The translations under genes and the position numbers were made by a program. The notes under the pieces are model-generated. The model searched no databases. It worked only from the letters and a program-made list of their open reading frames with translations, and was not told the origin of the DNA. A DNA stretch of 64,000 nucleotides, taken from Rhizobium leguminosarum (GTDB lineage: Bacteria > Pseudomonadota > Alphaproteobacteria > Rhizobiales > Rhizobiaceae). Shown piece by piece: positions 17,253 to 25,777 of the stretch (within the stretch, counting starts at the first letter, position 1; each line of letters opens with the position of its first letter). The stretch lies in contig NZ_CP025015.1 in the NCBI RefSeq assembly GCF_002953715.1, positions 124,001-188,000 on the forward strand, in the 5' to 3' direction.

Positions 17253-18655
17253 GAGTGGACCTTCGTCAATAGCGGATCGATCTCCTCCAGGCCCGACCAT
17301 AGCGCGATCGATCTCCGCACCTTCGGGTCGTCGGAAAAAAGCAGCTCGAAGACGAGATCGAAGATCGCCGTATGCCGCTGGCAGAAGTCGGTCAGGTGGC
17401 GGGGCAGATCGATCCGCCCATGTCTGGAGAGGTCGTCAATGAGGTCGACGCCGCAGAAGGCCTGATAGGGACAGTGCACGCAGTCTGCGTCGAAGAGATT
17501 AAGTGCCTCCATATTGAGAGCATCGACGATTGTCCGATCCAGTCCCTTGCGGACGTCGCCCATGCGCAGATCGATCTGGCCGAGCCGGCTGATCATGCGC
17601 GCCTCGTCGGTCGGGTAGAACGAACCGTCGTGATCAATCACCAAATAACTTCTGCCGACGATGTTGGGGTTCCTGAGGTCGACATGATTGTCATGACCGC
17701 CGCGAACGACGCGCCGCAGACAGTGCGAGAAGTAGAACTCCTCCATCGTCTGTTCCGATGTCGCGTTATGGTCGACAAGCGTCATGATGAAGCGCCGGAC
17801 ATAGTCGCTCCAGCGACCGGCGACATCTTTTGTCCGGAAGCGTTTTCGGGCAAAGCCCTGATGATTGACCGGACGTAGATAGATCGACCGGAAGCCAAAG
17901 GACGAGTAGAGGTCTATGACATCGCAGGGGTCGGGCAGGGCATCGACGTCGAAGGTGGGTAGTGCTGATACCCGCTCCGGCCAGGCGTCCGTCGCACGCG
18001 CCAGATTCCGGAGAAACCGTTGCGTCGTCGCAGCGCTTTCGGTCCGGTGACGTTGATGCAGATCGATCGTGGGATCGAGCGAGGTGCTGATGGAGGTATC
18101 TTGTGCCGACAGGAAATCCCATGCCTCCTCGCTCACCTCCTGAAGATTGGTACAGACGACGAATTGCGCCTTCTCGAAACGCTGCCGCGCGAAGGCGCGG
18201 ACCTCCTTTAGAATGTCCAGTCGAAGGAGGGGCTCGCCGCCCTGGAATTCGATCTTGATCGTCCTCGTCGAGAGCCCGTCGAGGAAGCTGAGGACGGCAT
18301 TGAGCGTTGCCGCATCCCAATCATGTCCGGTCGCGTTTTCGTTGACACGGCTGACCTGGCAGTAGGCGCAGGAGAGATTGCAGCGCAGTGTGGGCACGAG
18401 AATGACATAGTCGAGCTCGGAAGGGGCGTGCAGACGCTTGGCCCATCGATAGGCGAATGCATTGTACGCAAGGTCGCCGCTCTTTTCGAACGCATGCCCG
18501 TTCGTCTTGAGAAAGGCCTTATCCTCGGGCGCCAGCCTGTCCTCAACGTAGCGATCGAGGAACGTCTCGTTGGAACGAAAGAATCCCCCGGCGTCATCGC
18601 AAAAGATGAAGCCTTCCGTGCCGATCGGCCGGAACTTCAGCGGCATCACGGTCAT
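17249..18655 (-). CDS. hxsB: His-Xaa-Ser system radical SAM maturase HxsB
   Basis: A 468-residue radical SAM/SPASM-type enzyme. The cluster motif is C92-NLS-C96-AY-C99, with EFQGGEPLLR for SAM binding and a C-terminal Cys set (DADCVHCPYQAFCG and a later DFCQRH) suited to auxiliary clusters, as in peptide-modifying maturases. The ATG overlaps the hxsD stop by 4 nt. It acts with HxsC on the HxsA repeats according to family knowledge. Confidence 0.9.
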   Translation of the reverse strand: MTVMPLKFRPIGTEGFIFCDDAGGFFRSNETFLDRYVEDRLAPEDKAFLKTNGHAFEKSGDLAYNAFAYRWAKRLHAPSELDYVILVPTLRCNLSCAYCQVSRVNENATGHDWDAATLNAVLSFLDGLSTRTIKIEFQGGEPLLRLDILKEVRAFARQRFEKAQFVVCTNLQEVSEEAWDFLSAQDTSISTSLDPTIDLHQRHRTESAATTQRFLRNLARATDAWPERVSALPTFDVDALPDPCDVIDLYSSFGFRSIYLRPVNHQGFARKRFRTKDVAGRWSDYVRRFIMTLVDHNATSEQTMEEFYFSHCLRRVVRGGHDNHVDLRNPNIVGRSYLVIDHDGSFYPTDEARMISRLGQIDLRMGDVRKGLDRTIVDALNMEALNLFDADCVHCPYQAFCGVDLIDDLSRHGRIDLPRHLTDFCQRHTAIFDLVFELLFSDDPKVRRSIALWSGLEEIDPLLTKVHS

Positions 18656-18888
18656 CGCAGCAGTCTTTCGATGACTGCCCGACGAAGCATATCGGTCTCA
18701 CGATGGATCTTCTGGCGATAAAGCGTATGCCGAAATGCCGCGATCAGATCGAGGTCGGAACTGCTCACCTCGACGCCGCCCTCCGTGGTGGTGACGGCCA
18801 CCTCGGGATGCAGATAAGAGAAGCGCGCTATGGCTTCATCAAGGTAGGGCCGGAATATCGGCGCGATGTCCAGGTTCACTTGTGTCAT
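18652..18888 (-). CDS. hxsD: His-Xaa-Ser system protein HxsD
   Basis: A 78-residue small protein first in the hxs operon, matching HxsD by size, position and mixed alpha/beta pattern (APIFRPYLDEAIARFSYLHP, then TEGGVEVSSSD). Small partner proteins of peptide-modifying radical SAM enzymes often hold the leader peptide, so a recognition role is possible (inference). The frame stays open to 19047, but the ATG at 18888 gives the family length. No strong ribosome-binding site is visible before it. Confidence 0.8.
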   Translation of the reverse strand: MTQVNLDIAPIFRPYLDEAIARFSYLHPEVAVTTTEGGVEVSSSDLDLIAAFRHTLYRQKIHRETDMLRRAVIERLLR

Positions 18889-19078
18889 CCAGAGGAGCAA
18901 CCAGAAGGTGATAGCATAGTTTGGCTGCGATGATTCCTGAATCTGATCGCCGAAGTTGATACCGACTTTTTTTGGACTTTGTGCCAACAGGATAGAAAAG
19001 TTGTAGTGACCGGTGTTGCGGCAGGGTCGGGAGCATTGGCGCGTCAACCCAGCGGTGTATAGTCACCCGTGTCAGGGG

Positions 19079-19603
19079 ATGAGTGAAATGGAAATCCAGG
19101 CGAAATTCTCGGCGTCGGTGGTTGCGTGCATGTTGTGCGCGATCTCGACAGGACAGGTCCACGCAGAAATCAGGCCGGTTCGTGACGTCCAGAAGGCGCT
19201 TGCCGATCAGGGTTTTGATGCAGGCTCACCAGACGGGATCTGGGGATCGAAATCCGTCGCCGCACTCAAGGGATTTCAGCGGGCCCATGGGCTCACGCCT
19301 TCCGGCATCGTGACCCAGGATTCGCTGAAGGCGCTATTTCCGCGTTCGAGTGCCGATGCGCAGCTCGCCGCGCTGCCGGTGGATGTGGTTGCGGCACCCA
19401 TCGTGCCTTCGGTCGATTCAAAGCCTGAGGTCCTTTCTTCCGAGCCGGTGAGCCTTTCGCCGCAAGTGTCGCCGCCGGCTCCCGCCATCCCCGTCGCAAA
19501 CCGAAGCGGGAGCAAGAGCGGAGACAGTTCCGGTTACCTCGTCGTCGTATTCCTCATGATATTGGCTCTCCTTTTCTTCCGGAGAAAATCAGGGAAAGTT
19601 TAA
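19079..19603 (+). CDS. Exported peptidoglycan-binding protein with C-terminal membrane anchor
   Basis: About 174 residues. An N-terminal signal peptide (SASVVACMLCAIS, cleavage near VHA-EIRP) is followed by a peptidoglycan-binding domain (DVQKALADQGFDAGSPDGIW, then VAALKGFQRAHGLTPSG), a Pro/Ser/Val-rich linker, and a terminal helix with basic tail (VVVFLMILALLFFRRKSGKV). The layout parallels the binding domain of HxsA. It is divergent from hxsD over a shared promoter region and probably belongs to the same envelope function. The start is either 19079 or 19088. Confidence 0.8.
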   Translation: MSEMEIQAKFSASVVACMLCAISTGQVHAEIRPVRDVQKALADQGFDAGSPDGIWGSKSVAALKGFQRAHGLTPSGIVTQDSLKALFPRSSADAQLAALPVDVVAAPIVPSVDSKPEVLSSEPVSLSPQVSPPAPAIPVANRSGSKSGDSSGYLVVVFLMILALLFFRRKSGKV

Positions 19604-19850
19604 CTAGACTAGTTCGATCCGAGGCTGGAGGCAAATCGGGCCGGTCAGTTATTGGCCCGCTGCGCTACGCGTTGAAAATCGAAGGCGGATGGTAGCGGGA
19701 GATCTATGGTGTTGGAGACCTTCGCCTCCGTTCCCCGACGCAATTTATGTTCCGGAGGGAAGAATACTTTCGCCTAGTCACGCATTTGGCAACGCCGGTT
19801 TCCCGCGTTTGCGGCCGCGTTCGTCTCTCGTAGTACATCTTCCCGCTATT

Positions 19851-20975
19851 TCAGGGAAGCGAACAATGGACGGTGTAGCGGATGTCGTTCTTGTCGCTGA
19901 CGATGCGCCCGGCTGGCTCGAATTTGTCGGCGACGGCGTGCCCGGCGAGATGCCCATAAACGACGTCGCTCAGCCGTACCGGGCCGAGCTTCTCGCCTGA
20001 CATGCAAAAACGCGCCTGTTCAAGGCGGCTTGCCGTGTTGACGCTCTCGCCGATCGAGGTAAAGGCAATTCGCCCACCGCCACCGAAGTCTCCAAGGATG
20101 GCGGGGCCGGAATGCAGCCCGATCCTGATATCAAGCTCAAGCGCGCGTTCACGCGCCATATCGGCCAATACGGAACAAACGGTTAATGCGGCATGGGCCG
20201 CCGCGGGAAAATGGCGCTTGCGACGCGCGGCATCCGGAACGCGCCAGAATGCCATCAATCCATCCCCGATGAACTTGTCGATCTGGCCGCCGGCCTCGCC
20301 GATGAGGCGGGCCTGCAAATCCATGATCTCTCGCACAACCCCCGCGGCCTCAATCGGTGAGACACTGGCGGCATAACACGAAAATCCGACGATGTCGCTG
20401 AACCAGGTGAGTACGTCGCACGCTTCTGGATCGATAGCATCGGAACTCTGGTCGGAAAAATTCGCCATTGCTGCCGCATGGCCTTCCTCACAGACGAACA
20501 TGTTTAGAAGCCGTTCCTGTTCTTCGCGCTTGAGACGCAGCGCGGAGCGCTGGCGTTGCGATTCATCGAGCTTCTCTGTTAGGACCCGCGCAACGACTTC
20601 GTGCCACAATCCGGCCTGACGTTCCGAAAGGCTGTCGACGAAGCTCAAATCGATTCGGAAAAGCCGTGCATCGCCGGAGGCAAACATATCCGCCCCGCGC
20701 ATCCTTTGCGCCGGGCTCAATCTGTAGAATGCTGCTTCGCCAACAAGGTCGCCGGCGGTCCGTGTCGTGATGAGACCGTCATCATGAACGCGCACGGCGC
20801 CTTCCAGGATGACCCAGATATCATCGGCGACATCGCCTTTGCGGCAAAGCGCTCTGCCATCGCTGATTGTCACCGTGCGCCCGGGCTGCTTGAGCATTTC
20901 CGACAAGAGGGCAGGGGGATCGCTGCAATATTTCCGCAGGAAGGCCGTCAGTTTCTGAGCTGCTGCAGCCTTCAT
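19851..20975 (-). CDS. Cyclic-nucleotide-binding domain plus class III adenylate/guanylate cyclase
   Basis: A 374-residue signalling protein. Residues about 30-120 form a cNMP-binding beta roll (LCRKGDVADDIWVILEGAVR, then AGDLVGEAAFY). Residues about 185-360 form a class III cyclase domain with the first metal Asp in FSDIVGFS, the second in IGDGLMAFW, IGLHSGPAILGDFGG, and the Asn/Arg pair in ESVNTASRLEQ, so it looks active. Nucleotide preference is uncertain. It is last in a four-gene operon and starts with an ATGA overlap. Confidence 0.87.
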   Translation of the reverse strand: MKAAAAQKLTAFLRKYCSDPPALLSEMLKQPGRTVTISDGRALCRKGDVADDIWVILEGAVRVHDDGLITTRTAGDLVGEAAFYRLSPAQRMRGADMFASGDARLFRIDLSFVDSLSERQAGLWHEVVARVLTEKLDESQRQRSALRLKREEQERLLNMFVCEEGHAAAMANFSDQSSDAIDPEACDVLTWFSDIVGFSCYAASVSPIEAAGVVREIMDLQARLIGEAGGQIDKFIGDGLMAFWRVPDAARRKRHFPAAAHAALTVCSVLADMARERALELDIRIGLHSGPAILGDFGGGGRIAFTSIGESVNTASRLEQARFCMSGEKLGPVRLSDVVYGHLAGHAVADKFEPAGRIVSDKNDIRYTVHCSLP

Positions 20976-22315
20976 GCGCCGGCCTGCTTCCTGAACACAT
21001 CAAGCTCATAGCCGTAAAGCGAAACGGATTCGGGCGACTCCTTACCCTTGTAGGACTTGCGCTCAAACGTCTCGAGCATGGTCGCATGACGGGTAGAGCG
21101 GTAGCGCACGAACTGATTGTTGGAAATGAAGATGCTGTTGACGGTTGCCTCCGAGCACAGCCTCGCACCAAAAACGACGCTTTCGCCGATTGCGCGTATC
21201 TGGTTTCGCTCCGATATCCAGACGGCGTCCCCAGTATGGATGCCGATCGCCGCGCCGAGATTTGCTATACCGAACGTCAGCTGATCTTGGAAGCATTCAC
21301 AGATCTTCGCGACTTCCAGGACGATATCGATGGCGGCATCGAGTGCCCTGACGTCGGCCGGTTGTTCACACTCTTGCGATCCGAAACTGACGAAGTGACC
21401 GACAACTCCATCGCCGGTCTCCTTGTCGAAGAAGCCACCGTGACGGAATATGGCACTCTTGGCAGCGCGGACGACGTCTTCGAGGAAAGGCGAATATTTT
21501 CCGAGGTCGTATTTTTGCAGTTGCTCCATGGCCATCGTCGATTTGCGAAGATCGAAGACCAATGAGGTCGTCTCGATGGCACGATAGGAAACCTCCTTCA
21601 ACTTCAAATCACCTTGCAGGCATCGCTGCCAGGGCCACAGGAAGGCGTCCTTCACGCCCGAATCCCAGGGCAGGAAACATCTTGGATGCAGATGCAGCCG
21701 GACATGCCCCACGATCGTCTGCATGCCGTTGCGGCACAGGTAGTGCATGGGAGCGCTGTTCCAAAGCGGCGATCGGAAGTGAAGGAAGTCGTGATGGAAC
21801 GCCAAGCATTCGAGCCGCGGACTCGAGCTTGGTAGCGCCACGCTCTTCGCCTTAGTCGGCTCGCTATCGCCGTAGACGCAGGCGAAACGCGTTTCACCGA
21901 ATTCGCCCCAGCATATTTCCAGACCGGCAAATTGCAAAGGCCCGGAAGGTAGGTGCGGTGAAAGTCGGTCCTCGGTTGCCGCAAGCGCGCGTGAAAGCGA
22001 TGGTCGTTCCGCCTGTAGCGACGCTAGTGCGACCCCGAGCGCCAGAAATGATAGGGTTTGCTGTTGACCGGCTTCCAATCTCGACCATCGCAGCCGCACC
22101 AGATCCGGCTCCCAAAAATAGACCAGACTGGCGTCGTCTGGACCCAGATAATAGCCGAAGACGGCGTGAATTGTCTCACCCCGGAAGCTGCAGGATCGTA
22201 GGGGATCCCTGAGCGTTTGCGCCCGGCTTGGAGACAGATCTCTCAGATGGTCCGCCCATTCCGCGAGACTGCAGTTATCTGCGCCACTTCCGAGGTTGCT
22301 GAGCGAGTTAGCCAT
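20972..22315 (-). CDS. Class III cyclase-homology protein with long N-terminal domain
   Basis: A 447-residue protein. The first 260 residues have no family I recognise. The C-terminal part has cyclase-homology motifs: SLVFDLRKSTMAMEQ in the place of the first metal site, KETGDGVVGHF for the second, and GAAIGIHTGDAVW. The motifs are weaker than in the downstream protein, so it may be a regulatory or heterodimer partner. The start at 22315 overlaps the receiver gene by 8 nt and is preferred over an upstream ATG inside that gene. Confidence 0.75.
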   Translation of the reverse strand: MANSLSNLGSGADNCSLAEWADHLRDLSPSRAQTLRDPLRSCSFRGETIHAVFGYYLGPDDASLVYFWEPDLVRLRWSRLEAGQQQTLSFLALGVALASLQAERPSLSRALAATEDRLSPHLPSGPLQFAGLEICWGEFGETRFACVYGDSEPTKAKSVALPSSSPRLECLAFHHDFLHFRSPLWNSAPMHYLCRNGMQTIVGHVRLHLHPRCFLPWDSGVKDAFLWPWQRCLQGDLKLKEVSYRAIETTSLVFDLRKSTMAMEQLQKYDLGKYSPFLEDVVRAAKSAIFRHGGFFDKETGDGVVGHFVSFGSQECEQPADVRALDAAIDIVLEVAKICECFQDQLTFGIANLGAAIGIHTGDAVWISERNQIRAIGESVVFGARLCSEATVNSIFISNNQFVRYRSTRHATMLETFERKSYKGKESPESVSLYGYELDVFRKQAGA

Positions 22316-22853
22316 CGGCCATGCTCCGGTGAACCGCAAGGCTGAGGAACTCCTCGAGTTCACCCCTATTTTCCTTGCTGATCTTGCGGAAACGACTGCC
22401 GACGCTGTCATCCAGTCCGTTGCCCTGATGCGCCGTAAATAGCACGACGCGATCATCGCTGGTGATGTAAGGGCTGATAGCCTCAAGGCTATCGGTCACC
22501 GAAATTCCGAGGCTCGTCTTACCCTCGACAGGGCGCAGAACGTCAAGGATGAAGATCCCGTCCGATGACAGGAAGGCCAGCGCTTCCGGCGGCACTGACT
22601 TGTCGCGCACGAACATGTAGCGAATTGTGTCCCCGGACAATGTCTGCCGCTCGACGGGCGTTTGGCTCAACTCGTAGACCACCCAGGACTGTGGAACGGA
22701 TTTCGATTCCGCCAGTATCTTGTTGGTGACCGAGATGATCTCCCCGGACTTGTCTTCCCAGAGGTCCTCCAGGACAGTCTTGACGAACAGGACGATATCG
22801 AGAAATTCGCGATATTCATCCTCGATATGAACGATGGTGAGAATTCTGGTCAT
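22308..22853 (-). CDS. Receiver-like response regulator protein
   Basis: A 181-residue single-domain protein resembling a receiver with an insertion of about 50 residues. The acidic cluster VHIEDE lies at residues 8-13, the likely phosphoacceptor Asp104 is in FILDVLRP, and the Thr of VVLFTAHQG takes the usual switch position. No DNA-binding domain is present. It overlaps the kinase stop by 4 nt and is its obvious partner, probably passing the signal to the cyclases that follow. Confidence 0.7.
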   Translation of the reverse strand: MTRILTIVHIEDEYREFLDIVLFVKTVLEDLWEDKSGEIISVTNKILAESKSVPQSWVVYELSQTPVERQTLSGDTIRYMFVRDKSVPPEALAFLSSDGIFILDVLRPVEGKTSLGISVTDSLEAISPYITSDDRVVLFTAHQGNGLDDSVGSRFRKISKENRGELEEFLSLAVHRSMADG

Positions 22854-25048
22854 GCTGGCTGGCTGCTGTTCGGTTGATCACGCGTCGTACCCGTCAGATA
22901 CGGCATTTCGAAAAAGAACGTGTTGGCACTGTCCTCCAGCGCCACGTCATATGCATCGGAACGGAAGTCCAATGTGGCTCGATCGGAATGGGCCTTGAGA
23001 ATCTTGTAGGCGACGGGCAAGCCGAGTCCGGTTCCGTGGCGCTGGTTCAGATGATCGCGCTGGCGACCGCGCACGCCGACCTGGAAAAGACCCCCCTTGG
23101 TGATGCGGTTGCCGGCGCTGGTGATCTCGAATCGGTAGGAGTCGGACTTATAGGTCAGCGTCCAGTGCAGATATGCGTTGTGAGGTGAATATTTGATGGC
23201 ATTGTCAATCAGGTTGACGAAGGCGATGCGCAGTAGCGGCTCGTCCGCATTCATGATCGGCGGCGGATGACCATTGATCTTGCTGATGATCCGTATGCCC
23301 TTGGACTGACGTTGATCATCGAGCGTGTACAAACACTCCTTGATCAGCTCTATCACTCGGTACGGTTTCCGATTGAGGCTGGTCGGTTTGATTTCGCCGA
23401 GCAGGAACCGACCGTTTTCGAGGATCAGACGGGATTGACTCAAGGACCAAGTCGCCCGGTCGAGCGTCGTTGGCGCAATCGGATCGGCAAGCAGGTCATT
23501 CCAGCGGCTTCTGTTCTTGCGACCGCGTTCCCAGAGCTTGCGCAAGACCGACATGCCGGTTTCAGCCGCAGAGAAATGGTGGACCACAGCGTGGCGCAAT
23601 TGCATCAGATAGGTCGCGCGTTCATTGTTATTGTCAAGTTTCTTCGCCCTGACATGCAGTTCGCTAAAGAGGTGGCGCAGGGACTGCACCACGGACGCGG
23701 TAATCGTCTTGTCCTCGTAGGAGAGGACGAAGATCTTGGAGATCCCGCTGCCTCCGGGAAAATGTACCTCGATGTTGAAGCCCTTGTCGTCAGGGATCGG
23801 ATCGATGCCGACGAAAATATGCTCGGTCTGATCGGGCCTGAGTTTCTGCAGGAATGACCTCAAATAGCCCGACTTCAGCCGTTCCGTGTAGCCCGGCGAC
23901 GGTTCATCATCGTTTTTTGGCAGCGTGTCGATCTGAATGACATCGTCCTCGTACTCGGCAACGAGAAGGAAGACCTTGGAGAAGGATGCGGATAAGGTCT
24001 TCAGCACCGTGAGGATGTTTTCGGGCTGTAGTGCGTCCTCATCCGACATCAACTCGAGGTAGTTGGAAACGTTGGACGCGTTTTCCTCGAATATTCTGGC
24101 CGAGGCATAGTGATCGATGTATCCGAACACCGATCGTGCGATCTCTATATCGGTGCGCGTAAAGCGATGCTGCAGATATTTTGCTTTACGCTTTTCGATG
24201 AAAAGAAGCGTGACTTGGTTCTTCTTCATCTTTGTCAATTGATTGGGAAAGGCCGACAAGGGCACGAATTTCTGTTGATGTAGCGACCAGGCGTCCTGCG
24301 CAAGTGGAACGGACAGGATCTCGACCCGTCGTTGGGGTCCGTCGTTCTGCGCGATATGCCCACTCGTGTTGATTACATGAAGCGCCGACTCATTGGCATA
24401 TTGTACATCGACCTCGTGCGAACGGCCGTCGCCGGAATATTCGAACCACTGCGACTTGGCGCTGCGGTTCTTGTAGACGACGCTCTTTGCGTGGATCAGG
24501 TCACGTACCAGCGAGCCGACCGCAGTTAGCGTCGTGTCGACATTCCCAACCATCTGATCGAGCAGCTGCTGAGTTCGGTTGACAGCCTCTACGACTCGTC
24601 TGTCGCGATCGAGGGCCACCGATAGGGCGAGCACATTGAGTTCCCTCTCGATCCATTTCTTCACCTGATGTAGAGTCTTTATGGCGACGACACCCGTCAG
24701 AGGCCGGTGTTTGCCGTCGGGACCTGCGACAAACGGGAAAAGCTCGATGCCGAAAGGATAGATCCGGAATTCGCTGGCCGGCAGCCCGGCCTGGTCGAGC
24801 GCGTCGGTGACGCCACGCGCATATTCCGGGTTCAGCCCACCGTCAACGAGCATCTGTTCCGGCACGCAAGCAAACTTCTGACCAGCCAGTCTCTGCTGAA
24901 CAGTTTTCGGCACGCCCGTTGCATAGGATACTCGGCAATGAGCAGTTTCCTCATCATCGTCGACCAGCCACATGACGACTTGGGACGCGCGTATTCCGCT
25001 CGCGATGCGTAAGAGCGCCCGCTCACGTAAATCCTGTGATTCCGACAT
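22850..25048 (-). CDS. Cytoplasmic GAF-type sensor histidine kinase
   Basis: A 732-residue soluble kinase with no membrane segments. The N-terminal 480 residues hold two or more GAF-like sensor regions. A dimerisation stretch with a candidate phosphoacceptor His (LRHAVVHHFSA, near residue 510) follows, then the HATPase domain with FVNLIDNAIKYS as N-box and HGTGLGLPVAYKI as G-box. It heads a minus-strand operon with receiver and two cyclase-type genes. The stimulus is unknown; the soluble layout suggests an internal ligand. Confidence 0.85.
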   Translation of the reverse strand: MSESQDLRERALLRIASGIRASQVVMWLVDDDEETAHCRVSYATGVPKTVQQRLAGQKFACVPEQMLVDGGLNPEYARGVTDALDQAGLPASEFRIYPFGIELFPFVAGPDGKHRPLTGVVAIKTLHQVKKWIERELNVLALSVALDRDRRVVEAVNRTQQLLDQMVGNVDTTLTAVGSLVRDLIHAKSVVYKNRSAKSQWFEYSGDGRSHEVDVQYANESALHVINTSGHIAQNDGPQRRVEILSVPLAQDAWSLHQQKFVPLSAFPNQLTKMKKNQVTLLFIEKRKAKYLQHRFTRTDIEIARSVFGYIDHYASARIFEENASNVSNYLELMSDEDALQPENILTVLKTLSASFSKVFLLVAEYEDDVIQIDTLPKNDDEPSPGYTERLKSGYLRSFLQKLRPDQTEHIFVGIDPIPDDKGFNIEVHFPGGSGISKIFVLSYEDKTITASVVQSLRHLFSELHVRAKKLDNNNERATYLMQLRHAVVHHFSAAETGMSVLRKLWERGRKNRSRWNDLLADPIAPTTLDRATWSLSQSRLILENGRFLLGEIKPTSLNRKPYRVIELIKECLYTLDDQRQSKGIRIISKINGHPPPIMNADEPLLRIAFVNLIDNAIKYSPHNAYLHWTLTYKSDSYRFEITSAGNRITKGGLFQVGVRGRQRDHLNQRHGTGLGLPVAYKILKAHSDRATLDFRSDAYDVALEDSANTFFFEMPYLTGTTRDQPNSSQPA

Positions 25049-25494
25049 AAAGCGAAGGCCCCAGTTATTATTTTGATTGCGACTTTCAATTATTGGATGA
25101 GGAAGTCAAGCGGGCTTCTATACTTCAGGTGTTAATCCAGCTCCTTTATTGGTGATGGTAGCCTCGCGCTGGAGAGCAACCATTCGCCGAGAGGGACGCA
25201 CCATCGCCGCTCACTTCCTCTAGCAACTGGGTCGCGCTGGTGGCGCGGTTGGCAGTGGAGATTAGTTCCTTGAAATGAGTAACAATCCTACCTTCGCGGC
25301 TAGCGTCCTCAGCCTTCCAACCAAACTTCCACTCGTTGTGAGCGCAAGCCAATTCCCAAGAACACTGGCATTGCCATTAGGCCTCCTATAGGCCGCAAGA
25401 TATGGACTTTAGTAAACCTTTAGTCCGAGCAACCGCGCCCTTGAACCAGCTTCCTGTAAATCGATCAGCTCTTCAATTGTCATGCGCAATCCCC
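25049..25494. other. Intergenic, upstream of the kinase operon
   Basis: About 440 bp. The right part is the upstream region of the kinase gene. A 68-codon minus-strand frame at 25146-25352 (ending in a Ser/Ala-rich tail) has no recognised family and no clear ribosome-binding site; I leave it uncalled. Confidence 0.4.
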
Positions 25495-25767
25495 CACCAT
25501 GTCTCCGACGGTAGCCCACCATCGCGATGTCCCGCTCCTTAGCCCGCATGTCATTGACCACTTTGCCGCCGATCGTGATCTCGGCTCAACTGATCTCTTC
25601 CAATCCTGCATCATCCACAGCAGCGTTGATTTTCCGCAACCAGACGGACCAACGAGAACCACGAACTCCCCATCGTTCATCTGGAGCGAGATATTTGACA
25701 GTATCGGCACGATGCCATAGCTTTTTCCGACATTCCTCAGTTCAATCTCAGATATAGTTCCTCCCAT
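25495..25767 (-). pseudogene. Truncated ABC transporter ATP-binding gene (UgpC/MalK type)
   Basis: From an ATG at 25767 the N-terminus is normal: ISEIELRNVGKSYGIVPILS and the Walker A VGPSGCGKSTLL. The frame then breaks and the following part is only readable in another frame (EISRAEITIGGKVVNDMRAK, ERDIAMV). The gene ends after about 90 codons with no signature or Walker B. It lies 10 nt after the phosphodiesterase gene, so it was the ATPase of the divergent transporter and is now broken. Confidence 0.75.
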
Positions 25768-25777
25768 TAGAATGCCC

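Noticed and set aside
16611..17465. Long plus-strand ORF of 284 codons across hxsC/hxsB
   Set aside because: Antisense to two radical SAM genes with clear motifs; no family signature of its own.
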